DNA from: Winogradskyella wandonensis
GTDB taxonomy: Bacteria; Bacteroidota; Bacteroidia; Flavobacteriales; Flavobacteriaceae
DNA length: 64,000 bases
NCBI RefSeq assembly: GCF_004346845.1
Contig: NZ_SMGI01000001.1
Location: 62,001 to 126,000 of the forward strand
Direction: 5' to 3'
The notes beneath the pieces were generated by a model. That model searched no databases, was not told the DNA's origin, and saw nothing but the letters and a program-made list of their open reading frames with translations. This document shows, piece by piece, positions 8,817 through 16,915 of this stretch. Position 1 is the stretch's first letter. Each line of letters opens with the position of its first letter. The translations under genes and the position numbers were made by a program.

Positions 8817-9701
8817 TTATTTCAAATGCTCCTTAAAAAAAACAATAGTACGTTCCCAAGATAAATTCGCAGCTTCTTTGTCGTAACGCGGTGTTGTATT
8901 GTTATGAAAACCGTGGTTGACCTCTGGATAAATGTAAGCTGTGTATTCAATATTATTTTCTTTCAAAACTTTTTCAAAATCTGGCCAGCCCGCATTAACA
9001 CGCTTGTCTAACTCACCATATTGGAGTAGAAGCGGTGCTTTAATTTTCTTAGCATCTTCAGCTTCGGGTTGTCTGCCGTAATAAGGTACTGCAGCGCCTA
9101 AGTCCGGTAAGCGTACAGCCATCATATTAGAAATATAACCGCCAAAACAAAAACCTACAACGCCGACTTTGCCTGTACAGTTTTCATGATTTTTCAAATG
9201 ATGATACGCAGCGATAAAATCTTCGAGCATTTCGTTTCGGTCACGTTTTTTTTGCATGGCTCTACCATCGTCATCATTTCCTGGGTAACCACCCAAAGGT
9301 GATAAAGCGTCTGGGGCTAAACTTATAAAGCCTTCTTTAGCGGTTCGTCTTCCAACATCTTCAATGTATGGATTAAGTCCTCGGTTTTCGTGAACAACAA
9401 TAACACCTGGTAATTTTTTAGCGCCTTTTGGTTTAGATAACAAACCTTTTATTGTTCCGCCTCCTTTTGGAGAATCGTAAGTGATATAATCAGAATCTAA
9501 AGTTGGGTCATCTGGTTTTACAAGTAAAGCGTCCACATAATTAGGAGACATAAAACTGAGCAAGGATGATACGGTTAAGCCACCAACGGCATAGATGCCA
9601 AGTTTTTCAATGAATTGTTTGCGGTTTAATTTGTTATGCGCATAGTCGTCATACAAATCAAATACGTCTTGGTTGATGTCTTCTTTTTTTAGGTCTTTCA
9701 T
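8817..9701 (-). CDS. Dienelactone hydrolase family protein
   Basis: The 294-residue alpha/beta hydrolase has the dienelactone hydrolase triad: a cysteine nucleophile in GFCFGG, an aspartate in GELDKRVN and a histidine in VNHGFHN. An oxyanion-side motif (VVHENRGL) lies upstream. The first 60 residues form a leader whose hydrophobic stretch ([20 protein letters not shown]) resembles a Tat- or anchor-like segment without a twin arginine, so the enzyme may be exported or membrane-tethered. Family members cleave lactones or esters, but the natural substrate is usually unknown. It shares the minus strand with the PLP enzyme gene, 42 nt away. Confidence 0.85.
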   Translation of the reverse strand: MKDLKKEDINQDVFDLYDDYAHNKLNRKQFIEKLGIYAVGGLTVSSLLSFMSPNYVDALLVKPDDPTLDSDYITYDSPKGGGTIKGLLSKPKGAKKLPGVIVVHENRGLNPYIEDVGRRTAKEGFISLAPDALSPLGGYPGNDDDGRAMQKKRDRNEMLEDFIAAYHHLKNHENCTGKVGVVGFCFGGYISNMMAVRLPDLGAAVPYYGRQPEAEDAKKIKAPLLLQYGELDKRVNAGWPDFEKVLKENNIEYTAYIYPEVNHGFHNNTTPRYDKEAANLSWERTIVFFKEHLK

Positions 9702-9743
9702 CTTTAGAGTAAGTTTTAAACTGCTTTCTAAAGTTACGGATTT

Positions 9744-11588
9744 TTAAATACTTTCAACAAACTCTAAAAACACGGCTTTATGACGTTCTAAATCCATATT
9801 GCCAGAAAGTGCCACACGAGCAATGTAATCTTTATGACCTTCTTTGGTGGTACCTTGTGTTGAGGTTGCAGGAATCGTCCAATAACAGCCTTTTAATTGT
9901 CCATAGCTTACACAGTATTTACTTTCATTAGGGATTTTGGTAATCATCATATTGATGAGTTTGTGATTAAGTTGTCGTTTGTAAGCTTCTCTTTCTTCTT
10001 CTGTATCGCCTTTTGTAGGTAAGTCTAAAGAAAAAACAGATGGTGTAAAACCGCGTGCAGCCAGTTCTTCAGACACAAAATTGATTTTGGCTTCAGGAAG
10101 TTTTTCACTTATATAGTCTACAAATTCGCGTGTATTCTTGTAGGCATCATCAATTCTTTGATTCATTGATGGCATTTGTTCTGCCAAAACCTCATACTGA
10201 AAATCGGTAGCTTCATTATCGCAAAGTGACAAATGAATGGCAATTTTCTCCATAAGTTGTTCAGAATTTTTATTGCCAACGCAATAACCAGCGGTGCATT
10301 TTCCACCACTAGGAAACTTAGAGCCACTAGCATACGATAATGCTTTACCAGATGCTAAGATTTCGTCTTCAGCTAGAAACTGAATATTCGGGCAAAACGT
10401 TTGGTCTAAAATAAAAACAGGTTGAGTAGCATTAGCACCAGCGTCTGTTTTTCGGTCTTTGGCTAAGACCGCTTTTAATTCTTCTAAATCTGGAACTTCA
10501 ACTCTTGGGTTAGTCGGAATTTCTGCAATGATATATGGTATAGCATCTTGTTTGGCAATAGCATCTAAAACCGTTTTTAGGCTGCTTACCATATCGTTAT
10601 CGCCATCGACTTCTAAGTCTACAATTTCAACATTTTCATTACAAGCCGCAACACGTCTAGCTTGGTCGTTTGTACCGCCGTAGCAATTTGTTGGTACTAT
10701 AAATTTTATGGCTTTGCCTTGGTGGTTTTGTTGGGCATCGTCAATCAAACCCATCATAATCGCATATTGTATTGATAATCCGCTTGAACCAACTAAAGGT
10801 TGTCCTGTTGTTGCAGTAATGGTTTTGATAGATTCTAAAACACGTTGTTTATTCGCTTCGCGATTATTGTTTGGCCTTTTTATAGTAGAATTTTCAACTA
10901 AAGCATTCAAAGCAACCAAGGTATTTTGTGGTGTCATGGCAATGCTTTCTCTACGTCTCACATGCTGAATTTCCGAAACGTAGTTTTTGTTTTGTTCGCC
11001 ATTAATTAAAATAACACTACCTAAATTTTCATAAAGATTTATATAAAAATCAATATTTGGGTTGAGATGATTTGTACTGATTTTTTCTTCATTTGAAATA
11101 AATACAACACTACCATTAAATTCAGGTATAGCATCTATGTTCTCTGTCTGTTTTATTTCAAAATTATAACCGTAAACGCGTTTTAAAAGCTCAGTAGTGA
11201 AGTTTTTAGGTAACTCGTCTTTGTAGACGATTAATGTCTTTTTATTGTCTAGTAAATTCTTTCTAAGCACCGCGAGAATTGGCATAGCTTGAGACGAAAA
11301 ACTAATGACATGACTTGGGTGAATATTATAAATTTTGGCAATGGCCCATTCAAAAACAGAAGACAACGGATGACCTAACCTAATATAGTCGTAAGCTGTT
11401 GGTAGCGCTTTGAGTGCTGATGCTTGAGAGTTGTTATTATTGAACAATATTTCAAATTGATTAATAAAATCGGTTTTTGCCAATTTTTCATTGTAGATAT
11501 CTAACCTATGCGTGGTTAAATTCAGCCAATCTGAGGGCATATTTTTTAATACGCCTTTTATATAATTCTGGATATTTTGGTCTTGCAT
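9744..11588 (-). CDS. Cys/Met metabolism PLP-dependent enzyme, unusually long (614 residues)
   Basis: Residues from about 250 on carry a full cystathionine gamma-synthase/lyase-type core: VGSSGLSIQYAIMMG for cofactor phosphate binding, AEIPTNPRVEVPDLEEL, FILDQTFCPN, and a likely Schiff-base lysine in YASGSKFPSGGK. Family members are normally about 390 residues. The extra 240-residue N-terminal part itself looks like a weakened copy of the first half of such an enzyme (YDYIRLGHPLSSVFEWAIA, then HVISFSSQAMPILAVL), suggesting an internal duplication or an ancient fusion. The reaction is probably elimination or replacement at the beta or gamma carbon of a sulfur amino acid; the exact substrate is not evident. 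The gene is transcribed alone or with the hydrolase gene. Confidence 0.78.
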   Translation of the reverse strand: MQDQNIQNYIKGVLKNMPSDWLNLTTHRLDIYNEKLAKTDFINQFEILFNNNNSQASALKALPTAYDYIRLGHPLSSVFEWAIAKIYNIHPSHVISFSSQAMPILAVLRKNLLDNKKTLIVYKDELPKNFTTELLKRVYGYNFEIKQTENIDAIPEFNGSVVFISNEEKISTNHLNPNIDFYINLYENLGSVILINGEQNKNYVSEIQHVRRRESIAMTPQNTLVALNALVENSTIKRPNNNREANKQRVLESIKTITATTGQPLVGSSGLSIQYAIMMGLIDDAQQNHQGKAIKFIVPTNCYGGTNDQARRVAACNENVEIVDLEVDGDNDMVSSLKTVLDAIAKQDAIPYIIAEIPTNPRVEVPDLEELKAVLAKDRKTDAGANATQPVFILDQTFCPNIQFLAEDEILASGKALSYASGSKFPSGGKCTAGYCVGNKNSEQLMEKIAIHLSLCDNEATDFQYEVLAEQMPSMNQRIDDAYKNTREFVDYISEKLPEAKINFVSEELAARGFTPSVFSLDLPTKGDTEEEREAYKRQLNHKLINMMITKIPNESKYCVSYGQLKGCYWTIPATSTQGTTKEGHKDYIARVALSGNMDLERHKAVFLEFVESI

Positions 11589-11611
11589 TACTTTGGATTT
11601 CTTATGGTTTT

Positions 11612-11619
11612 CAAATATA
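11612..11619 (-). promoter_or_regulatory. Bacteroidota-type -7 element before the PLP enzyme gene
   Basis: On the minus strand 11619-11612 reads TATATTTG, an exact TAnnTTTG. It lies 23 nt upstream of the ATG at 11588, a normal distance. No clear -33 TTTG was found. Confidence 0.45.
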
Positions 11620-11754
11620 TAATTTTAGGACTTTCTATTATTCTAGATGATAATCTATTTGTCGCCTTATTAAGAATTCAATTACGTTTTTAATATGGTT
11701 TGTTAAAAGACTTATCATATTTGTATATTTAGGAGAATTCTAAATCTTTTAAAA

Positions 11755-12168
11755 ATGAAAAAACTACTATTAATCGCTATTCTATTTACTTCATTGAGCT
11801 ATACAAATGAAGCCTCTGCTCAAGACGCTATGTTAGGTGAAATAAAACTTTTTGCGGGAAATTTTGCGCCAAGAGGTTGGGCATTTTGTCATGGTCAGCT
11901 TTTGCCAATATCTAAATATTCTGCAGTATTTTCCTTATTAGGCACCACTTATGGTGGCGATGGCCGAACGACCTTTGCTTTACCAGATTTAAGAGGTCGT
12001 GTGCCGGTATCACCAGGTACTGGACCTGGACATTCGCCAGTGAAGCTTGGTCAAATAAGTAATGGTAAATCCGTCAATGAGAGTGATTCTGGAAATGCAA
12101 AAACGCAATCTACGTTAGGTCTTAATTATATTATATGCATTCAAGGTTTTTATCCTTCGCGGAGTTGA
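11755..12168 (+). CDS. Secreted phage tail-collar-domain protein (microcystin-dependent-protein type)
   Basis: The 137-residue product has a signal peptide (MKKLLLIAILFTSLSYTNEASAQ) followed by a tail-collar domain. Characteristic motifs are LGEIKLFAGNFAPRGWAFCH, GQLLPI, LLGTTYGGDGRTTFALPDL, RGRVP, and the terminal LGLNYIICIQGFYPSR. Such domains occur in phage tail fibres and in stand-alone bacterial proteins of unknown role. This copy is short: the usual middle loop with histidine-rich repeats is reduced to about 35 residues. No phage genes surround it, so it is not a prophage remnant. The signal peptide argues for export to the periplasm or surface. It converges on the PaiB-like gene, with a shared terminator. 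Confidence 0.85.
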   Translation: MKKLLLIAILFTSLSYTNEASAQDAMLGEIKLFAGNFAPRGWAFCHGQLLPISKYSAVFSLLGTTYGGDGRTTFALPDLRGRVPVSPGTGPGHSPVKLGQISNGKSVNESDSGNAKTQSTLGLNYIICIQGFYPSRS

Positions 12169-12187
12169 TAAAGTAAATATTTAAATT

Positions 12188-12215
12188 AAAAGCAACCTAC
12201 TTAGGTTGCTTTTTT
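12188..12215. terminator. Bidirectional terminator between convergent genes
   Basis: AAAAGCAACCT pairs with AGGTTGCTTTT around a 4-nt loop (ACTT), with A-rich sequence on the left and TTTTTTATT on the right, so it can work on both strands. It overlaps the last codons of the minus-strand PaiB-like gene (stop at 12197). Confidence 0.85.
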
Positions 12216-12808
12216 ATTAAAAACACTTTATCCAAAAACTGTTTTATGCTTTCTTGATTGGCTCTAACTAATTCTGCTCTAGCGGCTCTCATGTCTTTAG
12301 GATTTTTGTCTTGTGAGAGTTTAAATTTACCTTCCCAATGGGTGATTTCAATCTCAAACATCTCGATATAGTTTAGATTTCTGTCTAAGCGAGGATTGTC
12401 TGGTTCTAAAACGTATTTGTGGTCTGGAGCTTCTAAGAACTCAGTCATAGTAATTAATGACTGTTTTAAAGCGGTTTTACTTTCAATGCCTTTTACTTTA
12501 CCCTTAAGATGTACCTTAATGTAGTTCCAAGTAGGTAGCTGAGTCGTTCTATAAATACTAGGAGAAATGTAACATTCTGGTCCAGAAAATAAGATGGTTA
12601 CATCATTGTTGTTCTTTAACAATTCGGCTTGAGGGTTATAGATATCGATATGCCCAATGAGTTGGTCTTTTTCGTAAACTAATGGTAAATGTGTTATTAG
12701 CGGTTGATTATCTTTTACTGATATTACAGTAGCCAACGGATAGGTTTTAATGACCTCAATCATGTGATTGATGTCATTATCTTGGTGATGTTTTGGAGGA
12801 TACTTCAT
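12197..12808 (-). CDS. PaiB-like FMN-binding negative transcriptional regulator
   Basis: The 203-residue protein begins MKYPPKHHQDNDINHMIEVI, closely matching PaiB family N-termini. The family fold is a flavin-reductase-like split barrel; visible pieces are YPLATVISVKDNQPLITHLPL and YISPSIYRTTQLPTWNY. In Bacillus, PaiB is tied to repression of sporulation and protease genes; in other bacteria the family is better regarded as FMN- or haem-binding split-barrel proteins of uncertain role. Its ATG overlaps the stop codon of the upstream DUF1569 gene (TAATG), so the two are translationally coupled. Confidence 0.85.
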   Translation of the reverse strand: MKYPPKHHQDNDINHMIEVIKTYPLATVISVKDNQPLITHLPLVYEKDQLIGHIDIYNPQAELLKNNNDVTILFSGPECYISPSIYRTTQLPTWNYIKVHLKGKVKGIESKTALKQSLITMTEFLEAPDHKYVLEPDNPRLDRNLNYIEMFEIEITHWEGKFKLSQDKNPKDMRAARAELVRANQESIKQFLDKVFLIKKQPK

Positions 12809-13251
12809 TATACTCCAAATTGTCTTAAGTGATGATCTAAGTGCTTATATTGCATTTTGCCCCATTGGTCTTTGGTTAGTTTTCCAAAAGCAGGATGTGG
12901 TTGCCAGTCTTTTCTTTCGCGTTGCGCATTTAATTCGTTAATAAGGGAAATGATTTTTGTTTTCTCAGCTTCAAAATTCTTGTCTTCCGTAATTTTAAAA
13001 CCCGGAGCAGTTGGCATATTTTTTCGCCACGGCTTATCGCTATACATTGATTTTTTAAACAATAGATTAATCAACCAATTTGGTTTTACACCATAATCCT
13101 CTTTTTCTAAAATAATGTTCAATGGCATCTGGCAATGATGAAGCATTTGCCCTGGATTCATCTTTCCCCATTGTGCTTTTGTGTCTTTGTTTAGATTGTT
13201 TATTCGTGTTGAGATTTCCTCATAAACACCATCTTCAAAAAATGATTTCAT
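12808..13251 (-). CDS. DUF1569 family protein
   Basis: The 147-residue protein has the DUF1569 pattern: WGKMNPGQMLHHCQMPL in the first third and HPAFGKLTKDQWGKMQYKHL with DHHLRQFG at the end. The repeated His residues and helical character resemble DinB-like four-helix bundles that bind a metal, but its reaction is unknown. It is the first gene of a two-gene unit with the PaiB-like gene (1-nt overlap). Nothing in the neighbourhood defines its role further. Confidence 0.8.
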   Translation of the reverse strand: MKSFFEDGVYEEISTRINNLNKDTKAQWGKMNPGQMLHHCQMPLNIILEKEDYGVKPNWLINLLFKKSMYSDKPWRKNMPTAPGFKITEDKNFEAEKTKIISLINELNAQRERKDWQPHPAFGKLTKDQWGKMQYKHLDHHLRQFGV

Positions 13252-13300
13252 GTTGAGTAGAATTAATTGATTTAAATTGACATCGGAATTTACAATTTTT

Positions 13301-13308
13301 TATCTTTA
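13301..13308 (+). promoter_or_regulatory. Probable radC promoter (-7 element, one mismatch)
   Basis: TATCTTTA differs from TAnnTTTG at one base. A TTG at 13277-13279 lies 21 nt upstream, close to the usual Bacteroidota -33 spacing. The element ends 4 nt before the radC ATG at 13313, so the transcript would have little or no leader. Confidence 0.35.
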
Positions 13309-13312
13309 GAGC

Positions 13313-14014
13313 ATGTCAGAATCTTCAAATTCATTTTCTATAAAGCAATGGTCGCAAGACGATCAGCCTAGAGAAAAATTAAGAGATAAAGGTAAGTCTT
13401 CACTAAGCGATGCAGAACTAGTAGCTATACTTATTGGCTCTGGTAGCAGAGATGAAAGTGCGGTAGATTTGAGTAAACGAATTTTGGCAAGTGCAGGAAA
13501 TAACTTAAACGCTTTAGGCAAACTGTCCTTAAAGCAATTACAAGAATTTAAAGGTATTGGTGAAGCAAAGGCAATTACTATTGCTGCGGCATTAGAATTA
13601 GGGCGTCGACGAAAATTAGAAGAAGCGTTAAAGCAAGAAAAAATAACAAGTAGTCGAGATGTGTATGATATCATGCAACCCGTTATTGGCGAATTGCCTC
13701 ATGAAGAATTTTGGATACTTTACCTTAATAATTCTAATAAAGTTTTACAAAAGCAACAATTGAGCAAAGGTGGCATTACCGGGACAATGGTAGATGTACG
13801 TTTGGTACTTAAATATGCCTTAGAAGTTGGAGCAGTAGCTCTAGTTTTGTGCCATAATCATCCTTCAGGGACATTAAAACCAAGTGAGGCAGACCGTCTA
13901 ATTACTAAAAAGCTAAGTGCTGCGGCATTGAGTCTAGATATTAAAGTTTTAGACCATTTGATTATAACCGAAACTGCATACTTTAGCTTTGCAGACGAAA
14001 CTATAATGCCATAA
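13313..14014 (+). CDS. radC: RadC family JAB-domain protein
   Basis: The 233-residue protein has an N-terminal helical region with a helix-hairpin-helix-like segment (LQEFKGIGEAKAITIAAALE) and a C-terminal JAB/MPN metalloprotease-like domain with HNHPSGTLKPSEAD, which supplies the metal-binding His, Ser and Asp residues. This is the full RadC length. The family was named from a mistaken DNA repair mutant and its real role is unsettled. Its stop overlaps the start of the deacetylase-like gene (TAATG at 14012-14016), which begins a three-gene plus-strand run with overlapping ends. Confidence 0.92.
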   Translation: MSESSNSFSIKQWSQDDQPREKLRDKGKSSLSDAELVAILIGSGSRDESAVDLSKRILASAGNNLNALGKLSLKQLQEFKGIGEAKAITIAAALELGRRRKLEEALKQEKITSSRDVYDIMQPVIGELPHEEFWILYLNNSNKVLQKQQLSKGGITGTMVDVRLVLKYALEVGAVALVLCHNHPSGTLKPSEADRLITKKLSAAALSLDIKVLDHLIITETAYFSFADETIMP

Positions 14015-15312
14015 TGCTTTTAGTTTATACACATAAAATTACGCCGAGGCTTACCTATGTTTTTAAGCATATTTGTAAGCGTATTTTGGGATTAGAAGTG
14101 TCTTTTACATCAAAAATCGAGGACTTTATTGCGCATGATTCTCTGAAAATGTCTTATGCAAAACAACCTTTAAGTAAAGAGATTTTCGTGAGAAGTCATA
14201 GCTTACTTTTCGAACAGGGCCTTTCGGATTTAGACATTGGTGTTAATCAATGGGACGACACCAAAGGCTTTTTTGCGACAGGAGAACGCAGCGATTTACC
14301 TTATGATATTTTTGCAGCTTCGTTTTATTTGTTAAGTCGTTATGAAGAGTATTTACCTCATGTAAATGATGATTATGGACGATTTTTAGCATCAGAAAGT
14401 TTAGCTTATAAATCTGGATTTCTAGAAGAACCCATCATAGATATATGGGCCTATAAATTAAAAGCGGTTTTACAAAAGCGTTTTCCAGAGTATCAATTCT
14501 CTGAACGAAAATACAATGTTGTACCTGTAATAGATGTTCCTAGCGCTTATAAGTATCTGCAAAGGGGCTTATTAAGAACTTTAGGCGGTCTTTTTGGAGA
14601 CATACTAAGATTAAAATTTCGACAGTTTTATCAGAGACTGTCGGTGCTTCTTGGTTTTCAAAAAGACCCATTTGATATTTATAATTGGCTTATAAATCGT
14701 CAGAAAACTGTAGAATTTAAGTTTTATGTCTTTTTTTTAATTGGGGCTTATTCCACCTACGATAAGAATATTAGCATTAATAAGAAAGACTTTATATCTC
14801 TAATAAAATCTATTGGAGATTATTGCAACATAGGACTTAAAGCATCCTATTTTGCAATAGATGACGTTTCTGTTCTAAAAAAAGAGAAACAAAACCTAGA
14901 ATCTGTTACCAATTTCAATCTTTTAGCCGTTAGAAACTCTCATGCAAAAATTAATTTACCATTTGCATACAGAAATGCTGTTGAATTAGAGATACCGAAT
15001 GATTATACAATGGGTTATTTTAATGAGATTGGCTTTAGAGCAGGGACTTGTACGCCTTTTCTTTTTTATGACTTAGACTACGAAGTGCAAACACCATTAC
15101 AAATTCATCCTTACCATATGATGGATTTTGCAATGTTAAAGTATGAGTCACAGCTGGATAAAAAGGAGTATCTTCAACGTTTTATTTCAAAAATCAAAAT
15201 CGTCCAAGGCACCTTCTGCCCAGTTTTTCATAATTATTCTTTAGCAGATGATGGCGAATGGGAAGGCTTCAAAGAACTTTTTAATCTTATTTTAAAATCT
15301 GTAGATGACTGA
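14014..15312 (+). CDS. Polysaccharide deacetylase-like protein with altered catalytic motifs
   Basis: The 432-residue protein belongs to a Bacteroidota family in which a helical N-terminal domain (LPYDIFAASFYLLSRYEEYL) precedes a NodB-like deacetylase barrel. Later landmarks are FQKDPFDIYNWLINRQK, FYVFFLIGAYSTYDKNIS and GFRAGTCTPFLFYDLD. From memory of the family, the first metal motif is normally an Asp-x-Asp and a later segment is GIHPSY or similar. Here they read VIDVPSAYKY and IGLKASYFAI, so one Asp and a likely metal His are missing. It may be a non-catalytic or differently acting homologue. Its start overlaps radC and its end overlaps the nucleotidase gene by 8 nt. Confidence 0.72.
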   Translation: MLLVYTHKITPRLTYVFKHICKRILGLEVSFTSKIEDFIAHDSLKMSYAKQPLSKEIFVRSHSLLFEQGLSDLDIGVNQWDDTKGFFATGERSDLPYDIFAASFYLLSRYEEYLPHVNDDYGRFLASESLAYKSGFLEEPIIDIWAYKLKAVLQKRFPEYQFSERKYNVVPVIDVPSAYKYLQRGLLRTLGGLFGDILRLKFRQFYQRLSVLLGFQKDPFDIYNWLINRQKTVEFKFYVFFLIGAYSTYDKNISINKKDFISLIKSIGDYCNIGLKASYFAIDDVSVLKKEKQNLESVTNFNLLAVRNSHAKINLPFAYRNAVELEIPNDYTMGYFNEIGFRAGTCTPFLFYDLDYEVQTPLQIHPYHMMDFAMLKYESQLDKKEYLQRFISKIKIVQGTFCPVFHNYSLADDGEWEGFKELFNLILKSVDD

Positions 15313-15988
15313 CATTAAACACATATTTTTCGATTTAGACCATACGCTGTGGGATTTTGATAAAAATTCAGCTTTAACCTTTAGAAAGATTTTCGATATT
15401 CATAATGTCAATGTAGAGCTTGATACATTTTTAAATACATACGAGCCAATTAACTTTAAATACTGGAAACTTTACAGAGAAGAAAAGGTTACAAAATCTG
15501 AACTTCGATACGGTAGACTAAACGAGGCATTTAATGGGATTAATGTTAGCGTTTCAGATAAACTTATACATCAGCTATCAGAAGACTATATAAATTACCT
15601 AACCACGTTTAATCACGTTTTCGATAACACTCACGAAATTTTAGATTACTTAAGTCATAACTACGAATTACACATTATTACTAACGGATTCGAGGAAGCA
15701 CAAGAAAAAAAATTAAAGGCTTCAAAATTAAACCACTACTTTAAAACTGTAACAAATTCTGAGATGGCTGGTGTAAAAAAGCCTAATCCAAAAATCTTTA
15801 AATTAGCTCTAGATTTGGCCAATGCTAGACCAGAAGAAAGTTTAATGATTGGTGATAGTTTGGAGGCAGATGTCCAAGGTTCGATTAATGTTGGCATGAA
15901 ATCTGTTTACTTCGATTATAAAGACGCTAATTATGTAAAAAATCATACAAGAATTACAAGTCTTATACAGCTTAAAGATTTTCTATAG
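15305..15988 (+). CDS. yjjG: YjjG-type noncanonical pyrimidine nucleotidase (HAD family)
   Basis: The 227-residue HAD hydrolase has motif I FFDLDHTLWDFD, motif II in IITNGF, motif III lysine in GVKKPNPKIF and motif IV MIGDSLEADV, all in the usual order. The cap helices between motifs I and II match the YjjG/YfnB subgroup. YjjG removes phosphate from noncanonical pyrimidine nucleotides such as 5-halo-dUMP, cleaning the nucleotide pool in the cytoplasm. The gene overlaps the upstream gene by 8 nt, so it is probably the last gene of a radC-led unit. Confidence 0.87.
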   Translation: MTDIKHIFFDLDHTLWDFDKNSALTFRKIFDIHNVNVELDTFLNTYEPINFKYWKLYREEKVTKSELRYGRLNEAFNGINVSVSDKLIHQLSEDYINYLTTFNHVFDNTHEILDYLSHNYELHIITNGFEEAQEKKLKASKLNHYFKTVTNSEMAGVKKPNPKIFKLALDLANARPEESLMIGDSLEADVQGSINVGMKSVYFDYKDANYVKNHTRITSLIQLKDFL

Positions 15989-16036
15989 TTAGCTTAGATA
16001 AACAATACTTATATTTACTCAAATTAATTACAAGAC

Positions 16037-16915
16037 ATGTCAAAAAAACTAATTCTTTTCGTCGTTGCTATTGGCATAGGAATATCGTCCTTTTCTCAGA
16101 CGACTATCAACGATTATAAATATGTTGTGGTGCCATTGAAGGCTGATTTTTTTAAGGGGAAAGACGCATATAGAACAAGTACTCTCCTTAGATATTTATT
16201 TAAGAAAGAAGGTTTTGAAGTCTATTTTGATGAAGAAGAACTTCCGGAGGAATTATTTAATGACAGATGTTTGGGTCTTTATGCGAATCTTGCTAAAATA
16301 TCTAGTTTTTTAAAAACGAAGGTTCAAATAGAACTTAAAGATTGTAGAGGCAGAGAAGTTTTTGTCAGTGACATCGGATCAACAAAGATAAAGGAATATA
16401 TAAAGGCTTATCCAGAAGCCATAAGAGAGGCTTTTAAAAGTATTGAATTTTTAAATTACGAATATAATCCTTCAGCAAATGTGGGCTCTAAACCAAAGCA
16501 AAACATTTCTAAAGCTGAAAATGAATTACAAAAGATTGAAGAAACGAAAGCGGCAGAAGCTGAAGTCGTGCGTTTAAAGAAAGAGGTTGAAGATTTAAAC
16601 AAGCAGAAAGAACTTGCAAAGGCTAAAGCAGATTTAGAAAAAGAAAAGCAACTTCAAGCAGAGAAACTTGAACAGCGTGCTGAGAAGAAAAGCTTAAATT
16701 CTGAAGTTTCGAGTTCAGATACATTATATGCTCAAGCTATTGATGTAGGTTTTCAGGTGGTCGATGCTACTCCTAAAGTAGTTATGGTTCTACTAAAAAC
16801 GGCGGCTCCAAATGTATATGCAGTTAAAGGAAAAGATGCTATCGTTTTTAAAGAAAATGATAAATGGATATATTCTGAAGGTAACCAGAAAAAAGAACTA
16901 AAAATTAAGTTTTAA
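16037..16915 (+). CDS. Secreted coiled-coil protein of unknown function
   Basis: I do not recognise a named family. The 292-residue product has a signal peptide (MSKKLILFVVAIGIGISSFSQ), a globular N-terminal region of about 130 residues (starting NDYKYVVVPLKADFFKGKDA), a charged coiled coil at about 160-220 (repeats of Glu, Lys and Ala), and a C-terminal 65-residue strand-rich region. The N-terminal part resembles flavobacterial proteins seen by me only as hypothetical. It is separate from the nucleotidase by 48 nt and converges on rarA with a 4-nt overlap of stop codons. Confidence 0.65.
   Translation: MSKKLILFVVAIGIGISSFSQTTINDYKYVVVPLKADFFKGKDAYRTSTLLRYLFKKEGFEVYFDEEELPEELFNDRCLGLYANLAKISSFLKTKVQIELKDCRGREVFVSDIGSTKIKEYIKAYPEAIREAFKSIEFLNYEYNPSANVGSKPKQNISKAENELQKIEETKAAEAEVVRLKKEVEDLNKQKELAKAKADLEKEKQLQAEKLEQRAEKKSLNSEVSSSDTLYAQAIDVGFQVVDATPKVVMVLLKTAAPNVYAVKGKDAIVFKENDKWIYSEGNQKKELKIKF

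Noticed and set aside
11755-12168. Prophage remnant
   Set aside because: Only the tail-collar domain is present, it has a signal peptide, and both sides are housekeeping genes with normal composition.
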